A DNA stretch of 64,000 bases, taken from positions 1 through 64,000 of the forward strand of contig JBBDYF010000267.1 in the NCBI GenBank assembly GCA_040901775.1. Reading direction: 5' to 3'. The position numbers and the translations under genes were made by a program. The stretch is from CAYLLN01 sp040901775 (GTDB lineage: Bacteria; Planctomycetota; Planctomycetia; Pirellulales; Pirellulaceae). Positions 8,980-18,489 of this stretch are shown one piece after another; positions within the stretch are counted from its first letter, which is position 1; each line of letters begins with the position of its first letter. The notes under the pieces were generated by a model that saw only the letters and a program-made list of their open reading frames with translations, was not told the DNA's origin and did no database searches.

Positions 8980-10383
8980 TCACCCGAACAGTTCCAAAAT
9001 CGGCTTGCCGGTCGTGATAGGCCGAGAGATGCCGCTGTTGTTTTGCGGCTCGTTGAGGGGGACGCCCAGGGCGTGGTAGATCGTGGCGGCCAGTTCCTCG
9101 GGGCGAACGGGGTTGCTTTCCACCTGGGCGGCGTGTTTGTCGCTCTTGCCATAGACCGCGCCGCCGCGGATGCCGCAGCCGGCGAGGATGGCCGAGAAAC
9201 ACTGCGGCCAGTGCTGACGGCCGGGGGGTTCCTGGGTCAGGATTTTGGGGGTGCGGCCGAACTCGCCCAGGCAGACGACGAGCGTGCTTTCGAGCAGGCC
9301 GCGATCCGCCAGGTCCGAGAGGAGCGCGGCCAGTGCCTGATCGAGCCGCGGCAGGCAAAAGCCCATGCCGTACGAGCCGTCGCCGAAGGCGTTGCCCATG
9401 CCCATGTTGCCGCCGTGCATGTCCCAACTGCTGCTGGGGGGGCCTTGCTTGTCGTGCGTCGCCTGGCCGGTCCAGCCGTTGACCGTGACATATCGCACGC
9501 CCGCCTCGACCATGCGGCGGGCGAGCAGCAGATTTTGCCCCAGCGGATGCATTCCGTAGCGCTCGCGCACCATCGCGGGCTCGCGGCCCAGGTCGAAGGC
9601 CTGCCGGCCCTCGGGGCGGGTCATCGCTTCGTAGGCTTTCGCGCGCAGGTCCAACCAGTCCGCTCCTCGCGCGTCGCGATCGAGCCGGCGCGACTCCAGC
9701 GTGGCCAGCAAACCCTTGCGGCGCTCAAAATCGTCGGGGTTGCCAAAGTCGTAAATCTCCGGCGGCTTGAAGTTCTCCATTGCCGGATGGTTCTCGGCCG
9801 AGCCCATGAACACCGGCGCATAGGCCGAGCCGAGGTAGCCGCCGATGCCGATATTTGGGGCGCAAAAGACGGGGGGCCCGACGCACTTGATCAGCCAGGC
9901 GTTGGAAACGAGATTGCTCTTGCTCGGCTGGTGCCGGGCCACGAACGAGCCGAGATACGGCCTGTCGTCGGGCATCCCCTGCTGGACGCGCCCCGTCGAT
10001 TGGCCGCTGAGCAGGTTGTGCATCGCGTCGAAGTGGTTGCTGATCGCTCCCGGATGCGTCATGGAATTGATCAGCAGGAACTGGTCGGTCAGCTTCGCCA
10101 GCTCGGTGTGCATTTCGTTGATCCGCATGCCCGGCACCTTGGTGGCGATCGGGCGGTACGGCCCCCGGATCGATGCCGGAGCGTCGGGCTTCATGTCCCA
10201 GGTATCGACGTGGCTGGGCCCGCCGCAGAGGAGCACGAAAATGCACGACTTTTCCGAAGCGGCGGCATTGCCCTGGGAATCGACCTTGTCGCTGCCAATC
10301 ACCGCTCCCGGCATGCCGAGGCTCAGCGCGCCAAGGCCGCCGACGATGAAGGCCTGCCGCCGGTTCATTTGAAAGTCGTTCAT
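8980..10383 (-). CDS. DUF1501 protein (Tat-exported, sulfatase-like fold)
   Basis: 467 residues. The N terminus MNDFQMNRRQAFIVGGLGAL is a twin-arginine signal. CGGPSHVDTWDMKPDAP, the conserved GGPSQ/HxDTWD motif, follows, then CLGEFGRTPKI and the HWPQCFS metal-site region near the C terminus, all typical of DUF1501. The fold is alkaline-phosphatase/sulfatase-like, but no reaction is established. GGAG sits about 9 bases before the ATG. A second DUF1501 lies at 23660-25066. In planctomycetes such genes are usually paired with a DUF1549/DUF1553 cytochrome-like gene; neither copy here has one. Confidence 0.88.
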   Translation of the reverse strand: MNDFQMNRRQAFIVGGLGALSLGMPGAVIGSDKVDSQGNAAASEKSCIFVLLCGGPSHVDTWDMKPDAPASIRGPYRPIATKVPGMRINEMHTELAKLTDQFLLINSMTHPGAISNHFDAMHNLLSGQSTGRVQQGMPDDRPYLGSFVARHQPSKSNLVSNAWLIKCVGPPVFCAPNIGIGGYLGSAYAPVFMGSAENHPAMENFKPPEIYDFGNPDDFERRKGLLATLESRRLDRDARGADWLDLRAKAYEAMTRPEGRQAFDLGREPAMVRERYGMHPLGQNLLLARRMVEAGVRYVTVNGWTGQATHDKQGPPSSSWDMHGGNMGMGNAFGDGSYGMGFCLPRLDQALAALLSDLADRGLLESTLVVCLGEFGRTPKILTQEPPGRQHWPQCFSAILAGCGIRGGAVYGKSDKHAAQVESNPVRPEELAATIYHALGVPLNEPQNNSGISRPITTGKPILELFG

Positions 10384-10494
10384 GCGAAAGCTCCGCTACT
10401 GGGACTCGCTGCCGGACGTGCCGATATTCTGAACGTTTGAGCTGGCTTTGTCAAAGTTGATGCCAGGAGGCAGGCAGCCAGGGGACAGGGACAG

Positions 10495-10524
10495 GGGACA
10501 GGCAGTAGGATTTGTTGCTATACT
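10495..10524 (+). promoter_or_regulatory. Possible promoter of the SGNH hydrolase gene
   Basis: TATACT at 10519-10524 is a good -10 box. Eighteen bases upstream, GGGACA (10495-10500) is a weak -35 that is itself the last unit of a short GGGGACA-type microsatellite (about 10478-10503). Predicted transcription would start near 10531, 34 bases before the ATG. Confidence 0.35.
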
Positions 10525-10564
10525 CGTCTGATTGTTTTTTTTCTGATTTCCTGGAGCCTCACCG

Positions 10565-11302
10565 ATGATCCTCTCCCGACGTTTGCTGGTTGCTGTTCTG
10601 CTTGGCGGCTTGCTGCTTCCCGGCTTTGTCCACGGAGAGGATAAGGTCCGCGGTGAAGACAAGCCCAACGATGCCGTCGTCGCCGCCCCGCGCGATGGGG
10701 GCTGGATGAAACGCCACGAGTCGTTCAACGAGCGCGTCAAAAAAGGAAACGTCGATCTCATTTTCATCGGCGATTCGATTACCCAGGGGTGGGAAGGGGG
10801 GGGGGAAAAGGTTTGGGAAGAATTCTACGGCGAGCGCAATGCGGTGAACCTGGGAATCGGCGGCGACCGAACCCAGCACGTCCTCTGGCGGCTGGATAAC
10901 GGCAACATCGAAGGGATCAAGCCGAAGCTGGCCGTGTTGATGATCGGCACCAACAACTCCAGCAGCAACACTTCCGAGCAGATTGCGGCGGGCATTACCG
11001 CGATCGTTGAAAAGCTGCGCACCAAGCTTCCCGAAACGAAGGTGCTGATCCTCGGCGTCTTTCCCCGCGGCGAGAACAAAGACAACGCGAATCGCAAGGT
11101 GAATGCAGGAGCGAACGAAATCGTCAAAAAGCTGGCCGACGACAAGCACGTCTTCTATCTCGACATCGGCGGCAAGTTCCTGGCCGAAGACGGCACGCTC
11201 AGCCGCGAGATCATGCCCGACCTGCTGCATCTGAACGAAAAGAGCTACCGGATTTGGGCCGAGTCGATCGAGCCGCAGGTCAAGAAGCTGATGGAAAGCT
11301 AG
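10565..11302 (+). CDS. Secreted SGNH/GDSL hydrolase (PAF-acetylhydrolase-like)
   Basis: 245 residues. A signal peptide covers residues 1-24 (VAVLLGGLLLPGFVHGEDK). SGNH blocks are clear: block I GDSITQG with nucleophile Ser71, block II GIGGD (97-101), block III GTNN with Asn130, and block V DLLHL with Asp219 and His222. It is probably an extracellular esterase acting on acetylated glycans or lipids; the substrate is not defined by sequence. Its neighbours (RluA-type synthase, aroA) give no functional link. The start has GGAG about 9 bases upstream. Confidence 0.87.
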   Translation: MILSRRLLVAVLLGGLLLPGFVHGEDKVRGEDKPNDAVVAAPRDGGWMKRHESFNERVKKGNVDLIFIGDSITQGWEGGGEKVWEEFYGERNAVNLGIGGDRTQHVLWRLDNGNIEGIKPKLAVLMIGTNNSSSNTSEQIAAGITAIVEKLRTKLPETKVLILGVFPRGENKDNANRKVNAGANEIVKKLADDKHVFYLDIGGKFLAEDGTLSREIMPDLLHLNEKSYRIWAESIEPQVKKLMES

Positions 11303-11319
11303 GGAATCGCTCGCCACTC

Positions 11320-12273
11320 GTGCCACTCGCTCAAAAAACAGCAACCGTCCCACCCGGCTCGCCCTTGGTCGGCGAGCGGATCGACCACCTCGTGCAGCAC
11401 CTGGTCGGACTTTCCCGCTCGCAGATCGCGGGCCTGTTCGACCACGGCTGCATCCAGTTGAACGGCGCGCTGTGCGGCGCGCCGGCCCGCCGCCTGGCGA
11501 CGGACGACCGGGTCGAAGTTCGCTACGACCCGAACCAGCGGTATCACCCCCGACCCAAGGCCCGCCGCAATTTGGGCTTCGAGATCGTCTTTGAAGACAA
11601 GCATCTGATCGTTGTCAACAAGCCGGCCGAGCTGTTGAGTGTGCCCACGATTCGCAAAGAGACCAACACCTTGCAGCACAAGGTGGCCGAGTACGTCAAG
11701 CACGTCAGCAAAGGGCGCGGCGCGCTGACCGTGCATCGACTCGACCGGGGCGTTTCGGGCCTGCTCGTCCTCGGCAAAACGCAAGAGATCGTGCGGCAAA
11801 TCAAGGACCAGTTTGCCGCCAGCAAGCCCGAGCGGGAATACATCGCGCTGGTCGCCGGCCGAGTCGAAAATCCGCACGGCACCTTTGAGAGCCTGCTCGC
11901 CACCGATCGCGACCTGAATCGCTTTTCAACCGACGACGAGCAGATCGGCCAGCTCGCGATTACGCATTACCGGGTGATCGACCGGCTGGACGACACGACG
12001 CTGGTGCAGGTCCGGCTCGAAACGGGCCGCCGCAATCAAATCCGGGTCCACTTTGCCGAGGCGGGCCATCCCGTGCTCGGCGACCAGCGCTACGAGCCCG
12101 AGCAGGCAGCCCACCCCCGCTGGCAGCACACCCGGCTCGCCCTGCACGCCCGGCTGCTCGGCTTCGAGCATCCGATTTCTGGGCAGCCGTTGCGCTTTGA
12201 AACGGAAATGCCTGCCGAGTTTACCCGGTTTCTCCGGGACCACCGGAATCGCGACCAACGGGACGGGAAATAG
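11320..12273 (+). CDS. RluA-family pseudouridine synthase with S4 domain
   Basis: About 317 residues from a GTG at 11320. An S4 RNA-binding domain (GERIDHLVQHLVGLSRSQIA, QLNG) is followed by the RluA catalytic domain. This has the motif HRLDRGVSGLLVLGK, in which the Asp is the catalytic residue, and the later RLETGRRNQIRVHFAEAGHP and VLGDQRY signatures. It isomerises uridine in rRNA or tRNA; which site cannot be told. The start is uncertain: there is no ATG after the preceding stop at 11302, so GTG 11320 or TTG 11365 are the choices, and an ATG at 11254 would overlap the upstream gene. Confidence 0.88.
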   Translation: MPLAQKTATVPPGSPLVGERIDHLVQHLVGLSRSQIAGLFDHGCIQLNGALCGAPARRLATDDRVEVRYDPNQRYHPRPKARRNLGFEIVFEDKHLIVVNKPAELLSVPTIRKETNTLQHKVAEYVKHVSKGRGALTVHRLDRGVSGLLVLGKTQEIVRQIKDQFAASKPEREYIALVAGRVENPHGTFESLLATDRDLNRFSTDDEQIGQLAITHYRVIDRLDDTTLVQVRLETGRRNQIRVHFAEAGHPVLGDQRYEPEQAAHPRWQHTRLALHARLLGFEHPISGQPLRFETEMPAEFTRFLRDHRNRDQRDGK

Positions 12274-12374
12274 GGGAATCGCTTTTTCGGCAGGCCCGCC
12301 GTAGCGCATAATGCACGTATCTGAAATGCACATTGCCTGCGTAGCGTGAAGAACCTCTGGAAGATTGCATCGCC

Positions 12375-13706
12375 GTGAGTAGCTTGCCCGATCGACTTCC
12401 CATTCAACCGGTGCGCGGACCTGTCCGCGGTCGGATTCGTCCCCCCGGATCGAAAAGCATCACCAACCGCGCGCTCGTCTGCGCCGCGCTGGCCCAGGGA
12501 GATAGCACCCTGACCGGCGCGCTCGACAGCGACGATACGCGGGTGATGCTCGACAGCCTGGGCAAGCTGGGGCTGAAGATCGAGGTGCAGGACGCGGGGC
12601 GCACCATCGTGGTGCATGGCCGCAACGGCCGCTTGCCCGTGGCCACCGCCGAGCTCGATGTCGGCAACAGCGGCACGACAATTCGCTTTCTGACGGCGCT
12701 CTGCGCCCTCGGCCACGGTTACTACAAGCTCGATGGCGTGCCCCGCATGCGGCAGCGGCCGATCGGCGACTTGCTGACGGCGCTCAACCAACTGGGGGCC
12801 AACTGCCGCGGCTCGCTGCGCGACGGCTTTCCACCGGTGGAAGTGCGAGCCAGCGGCCTGAAAGGGGGCAAGACCACCGTACGGGGGAACATTTCGAGCC
12901 AGTTTCTCAGCGGCCTGCTGATGGCCGCGCCGTACGCTACTGCAGGAGTGGAAATCGCCGTCGAGGGGGAACTCGTTTCCAAGCCGTATGTGGCGATGAC
13001 ACTGCGGGTAATGGAAGCCTTCGGGGCAACCTGCGCGGCGCCCGATCTGGCTTCGTTCCGCATCCCCGGCAAGCAAATCTATCGCGGCTGCAACTATTCG
13101 ATCGAGCCCGACGCCTCCGCGGCGAGCTACTTTTGGGCGGCCGCGGCGATTACCGGGGGGGAGGTCACGGTCGAAGGGCTTTCGCGGGATGCGATGCAGG
13201 GGGATGTGAAGTTCGTTGAATGCCTGGCCCAGATGGGGTGCCGCGTGGCGTATGCCGCCGATGGCATCACCGTGTCGGGGAGGGCCGAGCGGGGGATCGA
13301 CGTCGATATGAACGCCATTAGCGACACGGTGCAAACGCTGGCGCCGGTTGCTTTGTTTGCCCAGGGACCGACCACGATCCGTGGCGTCGGCCACATTCGG
13401 CACAAAGAGACCGACCGGATCGGCGACCTGGCCCGCGAGTTGCGCAAGCTGGGGGCGTTGGTCGATGAGCTGCCCGACGGCCTGCGAATCACGCCTCCCA
13501 CACCAACCCGAAGCGTCAGCGAGGGGCTAGATCCTCCGGCCGGCCTGCGCGGAGCCGAAATCGCCACCTACCACGACCACCGCATGGCGATGAGCCTGGC
13601 CCTGGCGGGCCTCGTGATCCCCGACGTCGTCATTCTCGACCCCGCCTGCACGGCGAAGACCTATCCGGGCTTTTTTGAGGATTTGGGGCGACTTGTAGCC
13701 GGCTGA
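12375..13706 (+). CDS. aroA: 3-phosphoshikimate 1-carboxyvinyltransferase (EPSP synthase)
   Basis: 443 residues from GTG 12375. It transfers enolpyruvate from PEP to shikimate-3-phosphate in the shikimate pathway. Hallmarks are PPGSKSITNRA (23-33), GNSGTTIRFL, IRHKETDRI and the C-terminal DHRMAMSLALAGL. Odd feature: between ITPP and GLRGAEI there are about 14 extra residues (PTRSVSEG plus flanks, around residues 375-388) encoded by 13501-13540. Most AroA proteins run almost directly from ITPP to the GAEI segment here. The insert keeps frame and sits in a surface loop, so activity is probably intact. Confidence 0.93.
   Translation: MSSLPDRLPIQPVRGPVRGRIRPPGSKSITNRALVCAALAQGDSTLTGALDSDDTRVMLDSLGKLGLKIEVQDAGRTIVVHGRNGRLPVATAELDVGNSGTTIRFLTALCALGHGYYKLDGVPRMRQRPIGDLLTALNQLGANCRGSLRDGFPPVEVRASGLKGGKTTVRGNISSQFLSGLLMAAPYATAGVEIAVEGELVSKPYVAMTLRVMEAFGATCAAPDLASFRIPGKQIYRGCNYSIEPDASAASYFWAAAAITGGEVTVEGLSRDAMQGDVKFVECLAQMGCRVAYAADGITVSGRAERGIDVDMNAISDTVQTLAPVALFAQGPTTIRGVGHIRHKETDRIGDLARELRKLGALVDELPDGLRITPPTPTRSVSEGLDPPAGLRGAEIATYHDHRMAMSLALAGLVIPDVVILDPACTAKTYPGFFEDLGRLVAG
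13501..13540 (+). repeat. Repeat-like in-frame insertion in aroA (PTRSVSEG element)
   Basis: ACCCGAAGCGTCAGCGAGGG at 13506-13525, with short flanks, encodes PTRSVSEG inside AroA. From memory, the same octapeptide recurs in spurious or hypothetical ORFs of many planctomycetes, which marks it as a dispersed DNA repeat. I see no second copy in this window, so the repeat status rests on outside knowledge and on the break in AroA conservation. Confidence 0.5.
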
Positions 13707-13763
13707 ACCGAATTTCTCCGCGACTCGTGGTAAACTAGGTTGGTAATCGTGGAGAACTGGATT

Positions 13764-14207
13764 ATGGCTGCCCTATCGTCATATACTGTCAGTGACGGAC
13801 AGTTGGTGCTGACGCTCGAACCTGCGGAGGAAGGCGGGTTTGTCGTCACTTCGCCCGACGATCCCGAGCTAGTCACGCAAGCCGGTACGCTGGAAGAAGC
13901 GTTTGCCAACGCTCGCGATGCTGCCGATGCGCTGCACGAATCGCGGAACGCCGTCGAACTTCCATCGCCACCCAGATGCGCCTCCGCCTCACCCCGGCTT
14001 GGCTGCGGAGCCGAGTGGCTCGACATGCTCCGGACTGGCGAGAAGCTTCTGCTCGCGGGACTGCGCCGAGAGGTCGGCCCCAACGGCGACCTGCGAGTTG
14101 CCTATCGGCGCTGGTACCGGGAACAGATGGACGAGCACGATCGCCTGGTCTCGTCGAGCTACGACCGCCTGCACGCGGCGATTGCGGAGCGCGGCGATGC
14201 CCCCTGA
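13764..14207 (+). CDS. HicB-like antitoxin domain fused to an unrelated C-terminal region
   Basis: 147 residues. Residues 1-62 resemble HicB: EEGGFVVTSPDDPELVTQAG followed by TLEEAFANARDAADAL, where HicB proteins have GGYxAxxPDLPGCxxxGxTxEEAxxN. The rest, after a low-complexity linker near RCASASPRLGCG, is a helical segment (WLDMLRTGEKLLLAGLRRE, RWYREQMDEHDRLVSSSYDR) that I do not recognise. No HicA is next to it. The 3' end overlaps the nucleotidyltransferase gene by 11 bases, so the C-terminal part may belong with that gene and the HicB part may be a captured fragment. GGAG lies 10 bases before the ATG; TAAACT at 13731-13736 may be a -10. Confidence 0.55.
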   Translation: MAALSSYTVSDGQLVLTLEPAEEGGFVVTSPDDPELVTQAGTLEEAFANARDAADALHESRNAVELPSPPRCASASPRLGCGAEWLDMLRTGEKLLLAGLRREVGPNGDLRVAYRRWYREQMDEHDRLVSSSYDRLHAAIAERGDAP

Positions 14208-14808
14208 AGCCGTGTTGTCGGCCTTGCGCCGCGCTTGGACCGCGCTCGAATCGCTCCACGTGCCGATCGCGTTGGTCGGCGGACTGGCGATGGGCGCCTG
14301 GAAGCGGCCGCGATTCACCAAGGACGTGGATTTGCTGATCGCGATTGGCGAGCCGCGCTCGCGCGAAGCGCTCCAATTGTTGACCGCCGCTGGCTTTCGC
14401 TGCGACCGGCCTAAGCCCGTCGTCCGTGTGGCCGAAAACCGCTTTATCCAGTTGCATTACGATCCACCCGGTGCGATGCTCGACGTGCAATTGGATTTGC
14501 TGCTCGCCACCACTTCGTTCCACGAGCAGGCGCTAGCCCGGCGAAAGACATTGCCCGAGTCGGAATTGGGTTTCGAAGTCGCGGTTGTCAGTTGCGAAGA
14601 CTTGATCATTCTCAAGCTCATCGCCGGTCGGATACTCGATCGCGTCGACGTCGGCGAGCTGCTGAAGGCGAATCGCGATTCGCTCGACCAGAGCTATCTG
14701 ACCGGCTGGGTGCAGAAGCTCCAATTGGAACGACCTTTCGGCGAGGCCTGGGGGGACGTGTTTCCACAGGAGGCTCCGCCCTTCAGTGACGCCACCGAGG
14801 TAGCGTGA
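14197..14808 (+). CDS. Nucleotidyltransferase-fold protein
   Basis: 203 residues. LVGGLAMGAWKRPRFTKDVD followed by LLI is the minimal nucleotidyltransferase signature G-G-x(10)-T-x-D-x-D, as seen in AbiEii-type toxins and DUF6036 proteins. A later CEDLIILKLIAGRILDRVD matches the helical region of such proteins. It could NMP-modify RNA or protein, or act as the effector of a toxin-antitoxin-like pair with the overlapping upstream gene. Overlap of 11 bases supports co-translation. Confidence 0.7.
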   Translation: MPPEAVLSALRRAWTALESLHVPIALVGGLAMGAWKRPRFTKDVDLLIAIGEPRSREALQLLTAAGFRCDRPKPVVRVAENRFIQLHYDPPGAMLDVQLDLLLATTSFHEQALARRKTLPESELGFEVAVVSCEDLIILKLIAGRILDRVDVGELLKANRDSLDQSYLTGWVQKLQLERPFGEAWGDVFPQEAPPFSDATEVA

Positions 14809-14859
14809 CAGTCAAGCGGCGACGTACAATAAACGGGTGCCATTCGCGGAGTAGTTGCC

Positions 14860-15141
14860 ATGAGTCGTCCACTACAGATTGATATTTCGGATCACCTGTT
14901 TGCCCTGCTAGCGCGGCAGGCCGCGGACGAAGGAACCCAGCCGGAGGCGCTCGCCCAACGCGCGGTGGAAAAGGAATATGCGACGCGACGCCTGCCGAGC
15001 GACGCAGAACAACAAGCCGCTGGAGATCTTTTTGAGCGTCACATTGGCACCTGGGATGTCGGACGACCGATTGCCAGTGACAATGAGCAAATCGATGCGA
15101 ATCTGGTGGCGGAGTATGGCAGGGGATTTGCCGAACACTGA
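14860..15141 (+). CDS. VapB-like antitoxin
   Basis: 93 residues. The N terminus LQIDISDHLFALLARQAADE followed by GTQPEALAQRAVEKEY looks like a ribbon-helix-helix or AbrB-type antitoxin with a flexible acidic C terminus. TACAAT at 14825-14830 is a good -10 candidate, 35 bases upstream. The last base of its stop codon is the first base of the ATG of the next gene, a damaged PIN toxin. Confidence 0.65.
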   Translation: MSRPLQIDISDHLFALLARQAADEGTQPEALAQRAVEKEYATRRLPSDAEQQAAGDLFERHIGTWDVGRPIASDNEQIDANLVAEYGRGFAEH

Positions 15142-15505
15142 TGTTTCTCGACACTTCTGGGCTGCTGAACTTGCTCTCTCCGCGCGAAGTACATCATGCG
15201 CTGGCAGTTTCCTTATACCGTCAAAACGGACCCAGTTTCACACACAATCTCATTTTCGCTGAATTGATCGCTCTCGCTCAATCGCGCGGCGTACCTCGGG
15301 GGATTGTCCTACAATCGCTCAACGACTTACTCCTGACGCCGTTGACACATGTCGTCTGGGTCGATGCGATATTGCACGCTCGTGCAGTGGATCTTCTAAA
15401 ATCGCGCCCGCTAGCTTTGTCGTCATGCGCGAGCGGGGAATTCTCGCTGCGCTCACCAACGATCGCCACTTCGAGCAGGAAGGATTTCGGCGGCTGCTGA
15501 CATAG
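15141..15505 (+). pseudogene. VapC-like PIN-domain toxin, frameshifted and lacking its late acidic residue
   Basis: The first frame gives MFLDTSGLLNLLSPREVHHA with Asp4 of the PIN site and a middle FAELIALAQSRG with the second acidic residue. After LLKSRP (about 15410) that frame runs into nonsense ending at 15500. The +2 frame from 15407 instead gives PASFVVMRERGILAALTNDR then HFEQEGFRRLLT and a stop at 15503-15505, which is the normal PIN C terminus. The expected stretch between them (roughly KxWSLVDA, carrying the third catalytic Asp) is missing. A short deletion with frame change explains this. The toxin should be inactive, leaving an orphan antitoxin. Confidence 0.75.
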
Positions 15506-15674
15506 GTTCATGTCGCGGTTGTGAGCAATCAGCATTGGCAAGGGCAGCATTGGCAAGGGAACCTTCCGCCAGCGATTTACCCCCCTGCGGCAAATCGCCA
15601 CCGGCCGGTAGATTGGGAGACATGGGCGCTCGTTGCCTGTCTGCTGTCTCTTGACCCCTGTCCGCTGGTCTGCC

Positions 15675-17348
<1,674 letters not shown>

Positions 17349-17444
17349 ACGTAGCGCTCAATAGTTGTGGTTGCTCGAAGACTGATCGACTTGGCCAGCA
17401 GTCCACGATGTCCGGCCGCGACGCTGTGGCCTAGAATTGCTTTT

Positions 17445-18305
17445 ATGGTGATTCTTGCGCTCACGCAGTTTGGAATCCTAATCGGTCTGCCAAGTTTGCT
17501 CTTGTGCGCCGGTTTGATGACTTTTCTGCTTGTGGCACCGCTGCCCCGACCCGACGGCCGAGCCAAAGTGGCGACCTCGAAAGTCTTCATCTTTGCGAGT
17601 TTGGCCTTCGCCGCTGTTTGGATTTGGCTGCGATTTGCTCTGCCGGGGATCGCTTGGATGTTTTTTCTAGGCGACAGAAACCACTGGTTCTACGACCATT
17701 CATCGACGGTGGCAGCGCTCGTTGCATTGCTCGTGAGTTGCGCCGCGTTTTTGCGGCCCACATTGGGAACTGCATCGCGGCGCTACGTTCGCTTTTTAAC
17801 TTGGGCACCGCCGATTCTGCTAGTTGCGGCGGCGGCAGTCGCCGTGGATAGCACTCTCAGTCCCGTCCAAGGCCTCTCGGGGGAGTCGGCGGCTCAGAGC
17901 ATACTCAATAGCAACGTGCCTGGAACCAACGCCACGATGAGGTTGCAAGCACATACTGGCCCTCCGATGGACCCTGACACCCCAATCGACAACAAGTCAT
18001 TTTGGATCGTGGATGGCGGCGAAAAGGTTGGTCTGATCGTAGTAAGGCCGAATTCTCTTATTGGCTGGCAACACTCGCGCAGCCACAGGTTTAGCGATTC
18101 AACAGATATCCTCATCGACGCCCAAGTGTACGTGAAGCTTGGTGAGAACGAAAAGGCCCGCTACTGCCTGGAGCAGATTTTGAGCAATCTGCCCGGAACC
18201 CCCGCCGAAAAAGAGGCCCGCCGCCTCCTGACCACAATTGACGCGAAAGATTCCAAACTTCAGAACCACCCAAATCTTCGCGGCACGGATAGGCCCAAAC
18301 AATAG
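17445..18305 (+). CDS. Membrane protein with TPR-like tail (hypothetical)
   Basis: 286 residues. Four hydrophobic segments occupy the first 160 residues (ILALTQFGILIGLPSLLLCA; VFIFASLAFAAVWIWLRFAL; VAALVALLVSCAAFL; LTWAPPILLVAAAAVAV). A soluble domain follows and ends in a single TPR-like helix pair (AQVYVKLGENEKARYCLEQI). Not recognised. AT content is higher than in the flanking genes. The ATG at 17445 is chosen because it begins the first membrane segment; an in-frame start at 17367 adds polar residues. Confidence 0.6.
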   Translation: MVILALTQFGILIGLPSLLLCAGLMTFLLVAPLPRPDGRAKVATSKVFIFASLAFAAVWIWLRFALPGIAWMFFLGDRNHWFYDHSSTVAALVALLVSCAAFLRPTLGTASRRYVRFLTWAPPILLVAAAAVAVDSTLSPVQGLSGESAAQSILNSNVPGTNATMRLQAHTGPPMDPDTPIDNKSFWIVDGGEKVGLIVVRPNSLIGWQHSRSHRFSDSTDILIDAQVYVKLGENEKARYCLEQILSNLPGTPAEKEARRLLTTIDAKDSKLQNHPNLRGTDRPKQ

Positions 18306-18320
18306 GACGACTCAAAGCCC

Positions 18321-18474
18321 TGACCAGTGGTCAGGGTGCGCTGCGAGGAGCGGTCGAGAGCCGATCACCCCGACCACTGGTCGCGGCTATGCAGGCAATG
18401 AGCGGCGCGACCACTGGTCGCGGCTATGCAGGTAATGATCCGCGCGACCACTGGTCGCGGCTATGCGGGCATTG
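18321..18474 (+). repeat. Palindromic repeat array, 37-bp period (family B)
   Basis: Three direct units begin at 18371, 18408 and 18445. Each has the near-palindrome CGACCACTGGTCGCGG followed by CTATGC, with 37 bases from start to start. A related palindrome, TGACCAGTGGTCA, lies at 18321-18333. The same unit recurs at 34655, 60063 (inside a gene) and, in a diverged form, at 58244 and 58280. The spacers are only about 7-14 bases, so this is not CRISPR. It looks like a REP-type dispersed repeat. Confidence 0.85.
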
Positions 18475-18489
18475 CGGTTTCGTCGGCAT

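Noticed and set aside
18371..18474. CRISPR array
   Set aside because: The 37-bp units are near identical throughout with only short linkers, lack spacers of constant length and variable content, and no cas gene is present.
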